Shown: in pieces, positions 58,744-64,000 of the stretch
Layout: each line of letters begins with the position of its first letter
Position numbering within the stretch: position 1 is the stretch's first letter
Assembly: GCA_947475545.1 (NCBI GenBank)
Contig: CANJLL010000006.1
Coordinates: 124,001-188,000 of the forward strand
Source: Chloroflexota bacterium
GTDB taxonomy: Bacteria > Chloroflexota > Limnocylindria > Limnocylindrales > CSP1-4
Reading direction: 5' to 3'
Length of the DNA: 64,000 bases
Translations under genes and position numbers: made by a program
Notes under the pieces: generated by a model
Seen by the model: the letters and a program-made list of their open reading frames with translations, nothing else
Told to the model about the DNA's origin: nothing
Database searches by the model: none

Positions 58744-60003
58744 ATGCTCTACTTGAGCCAGGCGATCGGTCGACCTGTCCTCGACCTCAACGGTGAGCCA
58801 ATCGGCAAGGTGGCCGACCTCATCGTCGCCCTCGGCAGCCAGTACCCGCCGTTGACCGGCCTCGTGGCCGCCACGGACGGTCGCCGCCGCATCTTCCTGC
58901 CGTGGTCGTCCGTCGAGCGACTGGACGCGGCCGGCGTGCTCCTGCGCGGCACCACCATCGACGTGAGCTCGTTCCGCCAGCGCCCCAACGAGATCCTGCT
59001 GCGCGCGGACCTGATGGACAAGCAGATCGTGGACATTGACGGCCGCAAGGTGGTCCGCGTCAACGACCTTCGCCTCGACGAGATCGAGGGCACGCTCCGC
59101 CTGGTCGCCGTGGACGTGGGGGCCGCCGGCCTCCTCCGCCGGCTGGGCATCGAGGGCGCCTACCGGCTCATCGCCCGCAACCTGAACCTGGCCGTCCCGG
59201 AGCGCTACATCAGCTGGGAGGACGTGGACCCGGTCGAGTCGTCCGTGGCCTCCGTCAAGCTACGGGTCCCGCACGCCGGGCTCGCGGAGCTGCACCCGGC
59301 CGACCTGGCCGCCATCATCGAGGAGCTGGCGCCGCGCGACCGGGCGGGGGTCCTTGCCTCGCTGGACGACGAGGCGGTCGCGGACGCGATGGAGGAGATG
59401 GAGCCGGACACGCAGGTCGAAGTCCTGGAGGACCTGGCCCCCGAGCGCGCCGCCGACATCCTCGAGGAGATGAGCCCGGACGATGCCGCCGACCTGGTCG
59501 CCGACCTGGACCAGGACACGCGCGACGAGATTCTCGCGCACATGGAGAAGGACGACGCCGACGCGGTCAAGGAGCTCCTCGGCTACCCCGAGGATTCGGC
59601 CGGCGGCATCATGACCACGGAGTTCGTGGCCATCGAGGCCCACCTGACGGCGGCCAGTGCGATCGACCGGCTGCGCGAGCTGGAGCCCGACGCCGAGACC
59701 ATCTACTACGTGTACGTGACCGACGAGGAGGGCCGGCTGATCGGCGTGCTGTCACTCCGGGACCTGATCATCGCGCGGCCCGAGCGCCTGGTGCAGGAGT
59801 TCATGTTCCGCGAGCCCGTCGCCGTCGCGGTGACCGCGGGCCAGGACGAGGTCGCCGAGGTGGTCGCCCACTACAACCTGCTGGCGGTGCCGGTGGTCGA
59901 TGATGAGCGCCGGCTGGTCGGCATCGTCACGGTCGACGACGCCATCGACACCGTCATCCCGACCGGCTGGAAGCGACGGATGCCGAGGGTCTTCAACCGG
60001 TGA
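58744..60003 (+). CDS. PRC-barrel / MgtE-N / CBS metal-sensor protein
   Basis: The 419-residue soluble protein has two PRC-barrel-like units (about 1-70 and 75-150), an MgtE N-terminal superhelical domain (about 180-285; repeats such as LEDLAPERAADILEEMSPDDAADLVADL) and a CBS pair (about 285-405). These are the cytoplasmic magnesium-sensing parts of MgtE, without its membrane channel. The following Nramp-like gene overlaps by 4 nt (GTGA), so this protein probably gates or regulates that transporter. ATG follows GAGGTGG. The long leader precedes it. Confidence 0.9.
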   Translation: MLYLSQAIGRPVLDLNGEPIGKVADLIVALGSQYPPLTGLVAATDGRRRIFLPWSSVERLDAAGVLLRGTTIDVSSFRQRPNEILLRADLMDKQIVDIDGRKVVRVNDLRLDEIEGTLRLVAVDVGAAGLLRRLGIEGAYRLIARNLNLAVPERYISWEDVDPVESSVASVKLRVPHAGLAELHPADLAAIIEELAPRDRAGVLASLDDEAVADAMEEMEPDTQVEVLEDLAPERAADILEEMSPDDAADLVADLDQDTRDEILAHMEKDDADAVKELLGYPEDSAGGIMTTEFVAIEAHLTAASAIDRLRELEPDAETIYYVYVTDEEGRLIGVLSLRDLIIARPERLVQEFMFREPVAVAVTAGQDEVAEVVAHYNLLAVPVVDDERRLVGIVTVDDAIDTVIPTGWKRRMPRVFNR

Positions 60004-61451
60004 GCCGGCCCATCCCGGGCGGTGACGGCGGGCCCAAGGCCGCCCCCGCGATGCCGGCGTCGACCACGCCCGCGGCCGCCCCGGGCGCCGATGGACCGGC
60101 CCGCCCGCCCATCGCCCCGGGTGCCGGAGCCGCCCCGGGTTCGAGTCGCCCCCCCACCACGCCCGGCGCCCCGCGACCACGCCGCCCGCGCGTCATCACC
60201 CCGCTCCCCCGCCTCCCGCTCTGGCGGGTCCGGATGGTGGCCGTCCTCGGCGTGCTGGGCCCGGGCCTGGTCAGCGGCTTCGCCGACAACGATGCCGGCG
60301 GCATCACGACGTACTCCCTGGTCGGGACCCAGTTCGGGTACGGGCTCCTCTGGGTGATCCTGGTCAGCCAGGTAGCCCTGTTCTTCACGCAGGAGGTCGG
60401 GGCCCGGCTGGGCCTGGCGACCGGCAAGGGCCTGATGGGCCTGATCCGGGAACGCTGGGGTGTCCGCTGGGTCGCCTTTGCGGTCGTCCTGATGCTGGTG
60501 GCCAACCTGGGATCCACGGTCGCCGAGTTCGCGGGCATCGGCTCCGCCCTGAGCCTGTTCGGCATCCCGCCCCAGATCAGCGCCTCCGTGGCAGCGGTGG
60601 TGGTGGTGGTCTTCATCGCCGCGGGAAGCTACGGGCGGGTGCAATACCTGTTCGTCGGGATCGGCATCCTGGTCTCCGTGGGCTACGCCATCTCGGCGAT
60701 CCTCGCCGGGCCGGACTGGGGCCGCGCGGCCGCCAGCCTGGTGACGCCGCAACTGACGTCGTCGCCGGCCTACTGGCTGGCCGTGGTGGGAACCGTGGGC
60801 ACCACGATCACGCCGTGGGGACAGTCCTTCATCCAGTCCTACGTGGCCGACAAGGGCCTGCGCGAGGAGGACCTGGCCGCCAGCCGGGTCGATGTCTTCT
60901 TCGGCGCCCTGCTGACCAACCTGATCGCGGCCTTCATCGTGGTGGCCTGCGCGGCCACGCTCTGGACCAACGGCCAGACGATCACCACCGCCGCCGACGC
61001 CGCCCGAGCCCTGGAGCCGCTGGCCGGGCCGGCCGCGGCCGTGCTGTTCGGCGTCGGGCTGGTGGGCGCGTCGCTGCTGGGGCTGGGCGTCGTGCCGCTG
61101 ACCAGCGCGTACGCCACCAGCGAGGCGTTTGGCTGGGAGACGGGCGTGGACTGGAACTGGCGCGAGGCGCCGGCGTTCTACGCGCTGCTGGCGTTCTTCA
61201 TCGGGTTCGCCGCCATCTTCGTCATGATCCCGGGCCTGCCGCTGATCCAGGTGATGTTCACCGCGCAGGTCATCAACGCGCTGCTGCTGCCGTTCATCCT
61301 GGTGTTCGTGATGCTCCTGGCCGGGGATCGCAAACTGCTGGGGTCCATGGCCAGCGGCCGGATCCTGCTGCCAATCGGCTGGCTGGCGACGGGGCTGCTG
61401 ATCCTGCTCTCGCTGATCCTTGCGGTCACCAGCGTGCTGGGCGGCCCGTAG
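60000..61451 (+). CDS. Nramp-family divalent metal transporter, atypical metal site
   Basis: The 483-residue protein has a 75-residue Pro/Ala-rich cytoplasmic start and about 11 membrane helices of the Nramp fold. In helix 1 the usual DPGN is D96-N-D-A-G-G (GFADNDAGGITTYS). In helix 6 the usual AxxMPHN, whose methionine binds Mn/Fe, reads TTITPWGQ (268-275). Loss of that methionine is known in Nramp-related magnesium transporters and aluminium transporters. With the MgtE-type sensor partner, magnesium is the likelier substrate than manganese; this is inference. The GTG start overlaps the upstream stop. Confidence 0.88.
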   Translation: MSRPIPGGDGGPKAAPAMPASTTPAAAPGADGPARPPIAPGAGAAPGSSRPPTTPGAPRPRRPRVITPLPRLPLWRVRMVAVLGVLGPGLVSGFADNDAGGITTYSLVGTQFGYGLLWVILVSQVALFFTQEVGARLGLATGKGLMGLIRERWGVRWVAFAVVLMLVANLGSTVAEFAGIGSALSLFGIPPQISASVAAVVVVVFIAAGSYGRVQYLFVGIGILVSVGYAISAILAGPDWGRAAASLVTPQLTSSPAYWLAVVGTVGTTITPWGQSFIQSYVADKGLREEDLAASRVDVFFGALLTNLIAAFIVVACAATLWTNGQTITTAADAARALEPLAGPAAAVLFGVGLVGASLLGLGVVPLTSAYATSEAFGWETGVDWNWREAPAFYALLAFFIGFAAIFVMIPGLPLIQVMFTAQVINALLLPFILVFVMLLAGDRKLLGSMASGRILLPIGWLATGLLILLSLILAVTSVLGGP

Positions 61452-61489
61452 CCCCAGGGGTCAGCCCAGGGTCCAGGCCGGGGCCGGCC

Positions 61490-62308
61490 CTACTGGCCGG
61501 TCAGCAGCAGCTTCAGGCTCGACGCGACCAGCCGGGCAAACCCCGTGACCCCGTACCAGCGCGGGTGGCATCGGGCGATCCGCCAGCGGGCCGATTCCAT
61601 GTCGCGAATCCGCTGGGGGTTGCGGCTGGGAGCCGCGTGCTTGCGGTACTGGAGCAGCGGCTCGTCCACGCCGGCCCCCAGCCAGCCCGTGCTGACCATC
61701 GCGGCCCAGAGCGCCCAGTCCTCGTGATGGTCGGCGAAGACGGCATCAAACCCACCCACCGCCTCGTACGCGGCCTTGCGGACCAGGCTGGACGCGTGGG
61801 CGAAGTTGCCGAAGCGCAGCGCACCCGCATCAAAGGGCCGGCCGGCCACCACCCCGGACTGGGTCCCGATGTAGCGCACGCCCGTGTACACGAAGCCCAC
61901 GCGCGCATCCGCCAGCAACGGACGCGTCCGGGCCACATAGGTGGGCTCGAACACGTCGTCCGCGTTGAGCAGGCAGTAGAAGGGCGTCGCGACGCGGGCG
62001 ACACCGGCCCGGAACGCCGCGATGGCGCCGCCGTGCGGGAGCGACACCACCTCCACGCCCAGGGCGCTGGCAGTCTGGACGCTGTCGTCGTCCGATCCGT
62101 CGTCCACGACGACCACGCGGCACGGGACGGTCTGGGCCAGCGCGCTGGCGACGGCCTCCGCGATGAACGGGCCCTGGTTGTACGAGGTGACGACGATGGT
62201 GACGTCGGGCCGCGCGGCCTCGACCTGGGCGTTGGCGGCCGCGATCTCGGCGTTGGCGGCCGCCTCCGGGGCCTGGGCGGCGGATTCGTTGGGCTGGCCG
62301 GCGGCCAC
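61490..62308 (-). CDS. Family 2 glycosyltransferase
   Basis: The 272-residue GT-A enzyme has a short Ala-rich start, [36 protein letters not shown], the metal-binding [10 protein letters not shown] (DxD-like) and [13 protein letters not shown] (ED catalytic region). It is the GT2 type used for cell-surface polysaccharides. GTG at 62308 is preceded by AGAGGAG and by TATGCT (62335-62340); the longer frame is shadow. Divergent from gmd and probably part of a surface-sugar locus continuing past the window. Confidence 0.92.
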   Translation of the reverse strand: MAAGQPNESAAQAPEAAANAEIAAANAQVEAARPDVTIVVTSYNQGPFIAEAVASALAQTVPCRVVVVDDGSDDDSVQTASALGVEVVSLPHGGAIAAFRAGVARVATPFYCLLNADDVFEPTYVARTRPLLADARVGFVYTGVRYIGTQSGVVAGRPFDAGALRFGNFAHASSLVRKAAYEAVGGFDAVFADHHEDWALWAAMVSTGWLGAGVDEPLLQYRKHAAPSRNPQRIRDMESARWRIARCHPRWYGVTGFARLVASSLKLLLTGQ

Positions 62309-62334
62309 GGGTGGTCTCCTCTGCGGGCGGTCGA

Positions 62335-62340
62335 AGCATA
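62335..62340 (-). promoter_or_regulatory. -10 of the glycosyltransferase gene
   Basis: TATGCT on the minus strand; mRNA start near 62328, leader about 20 nt. Confidence 0.5.
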
Positions 62341-62430
62341 CCGGGGCCGGGCGTGGGCCCCGGTCGCCGTCCGGCGCCCGGGGGGCGGCTTCTGCGGGCG
62401 TTCGCTTCGGCGTTCGGAAGCGCCGCGGGG

Positions 62431-62463
62431 GTGCACGCCCGCGTCGCAGGCGTGCACTATTCT
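62431..62463 (+). promoter_or_regulatory. gmd promoter with 27-bp near-perfect palindrome
   Basis: Arms GTGCACGCC (62431-62439) and GGCGTGCAC (62449-62457) are exact complements, and the centre adds GCG-T-CGC, so 12 of 13 pairs match. The -10 TATTCT (62458-62463) begins immediately after. A regulator bound here would cover the -35 and spacer. Confidence 0.6.
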
Positions 62464-62502
62464 TCCCGAGACATCTCGCCCCACAGCGGAGCCACCCGCC
62501 AC

Positions 62503-64000
<1,498 letters not shown>

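Overview
The window is a GC-rich bacterial chromosome segment with 54 protein genes, the first and last cut by the window edges, and no rRNA, tRNA, transposase or CRISPR array that I can see. The gene set is an AdoCbl-dependent ribonucleotide reductase, ThyX, two enzymes of F420-type families, MgtE-sensor/Nramp and PAC2 proteins and many short leaderless transcripts. This, with the base composition, points to Chloroflexota, perhaps the Limnocylindria (Ellin6529) group. A high-GC actinobacterium is the main alternative. The placement is inference, since no marker rRNA is present.

Layout. 1-5.5 kb: end of a cytochrome c assembly gene, an HTH-nuclease-like gene, then nrdJ with an elaborate control region (phased DnaA-like boxes, NrdR box, promoter, long leader). 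5.6-16 kb: mostly minus-strand metabolic and hypothetical genes (F420 oxidoreductase with cupin and membrane protein, secreted metallopeptidase, Tdi1-like protein, hydroxy-acid oxidase, HEAT plus double-RidA pair) and a divergent zinc alcohol dehydrogenase with palindromic promoter sites. 16-31 kb: methyltransferase, PAC2, pirin, DNA glycosylase with a degenerate GGDEF protein, MFS, YbaK, DEAD helicase, serine hydrolase, a GreA-like protein fused to a GIY-YIG-like module, GNAT, RidA, lytic transglycosylase and Tag. 31-44 kb: aldolase, katG, lysE, a cyclic-nucleotide module, deacetylase-like protein, thyX, punA and moaA. 44-58 kb: a coiled-coil protein of unknown role, acs, mscS, DUF885, a 946-residue degenerate methylase/nuclease-like fusion, a TPR protein, a membrane protein and polX. 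58-64 kb: an MgtE-sensor plus Nramp operon with a roughly 210-nt leader, then cell-surface sugar genes (GT2, gmd, fucose synthase).

Functional threads. DNA precursor supply and repair recur (nrdJ, thyX, punA, HhH-GPD glycosylase, Tag, PolX). Oxidative and aldehyde chemistry is spread over several units (katG, F420 enzymes, ADH, hydroxy-acid oxidase, pirin, RidA proteins). Surface and envelope genes close the window (GDP-fucose pathway).

The strongest gene-expression pattern is a -10 hexamer (TANNNT) lying 6-7 nt before ATG or GTG at 15 genes. These would make leaderless mRNAs, and the pattern was used here to choose several starts. The most unusual proteins are the degenerate methylase/nuclease-like fusion (51433-54273), the GreA/GIY-YIG-like fusion (26189-27559) and the Nramp-like transporter without the canonical metal-site methionine (60000-61451).
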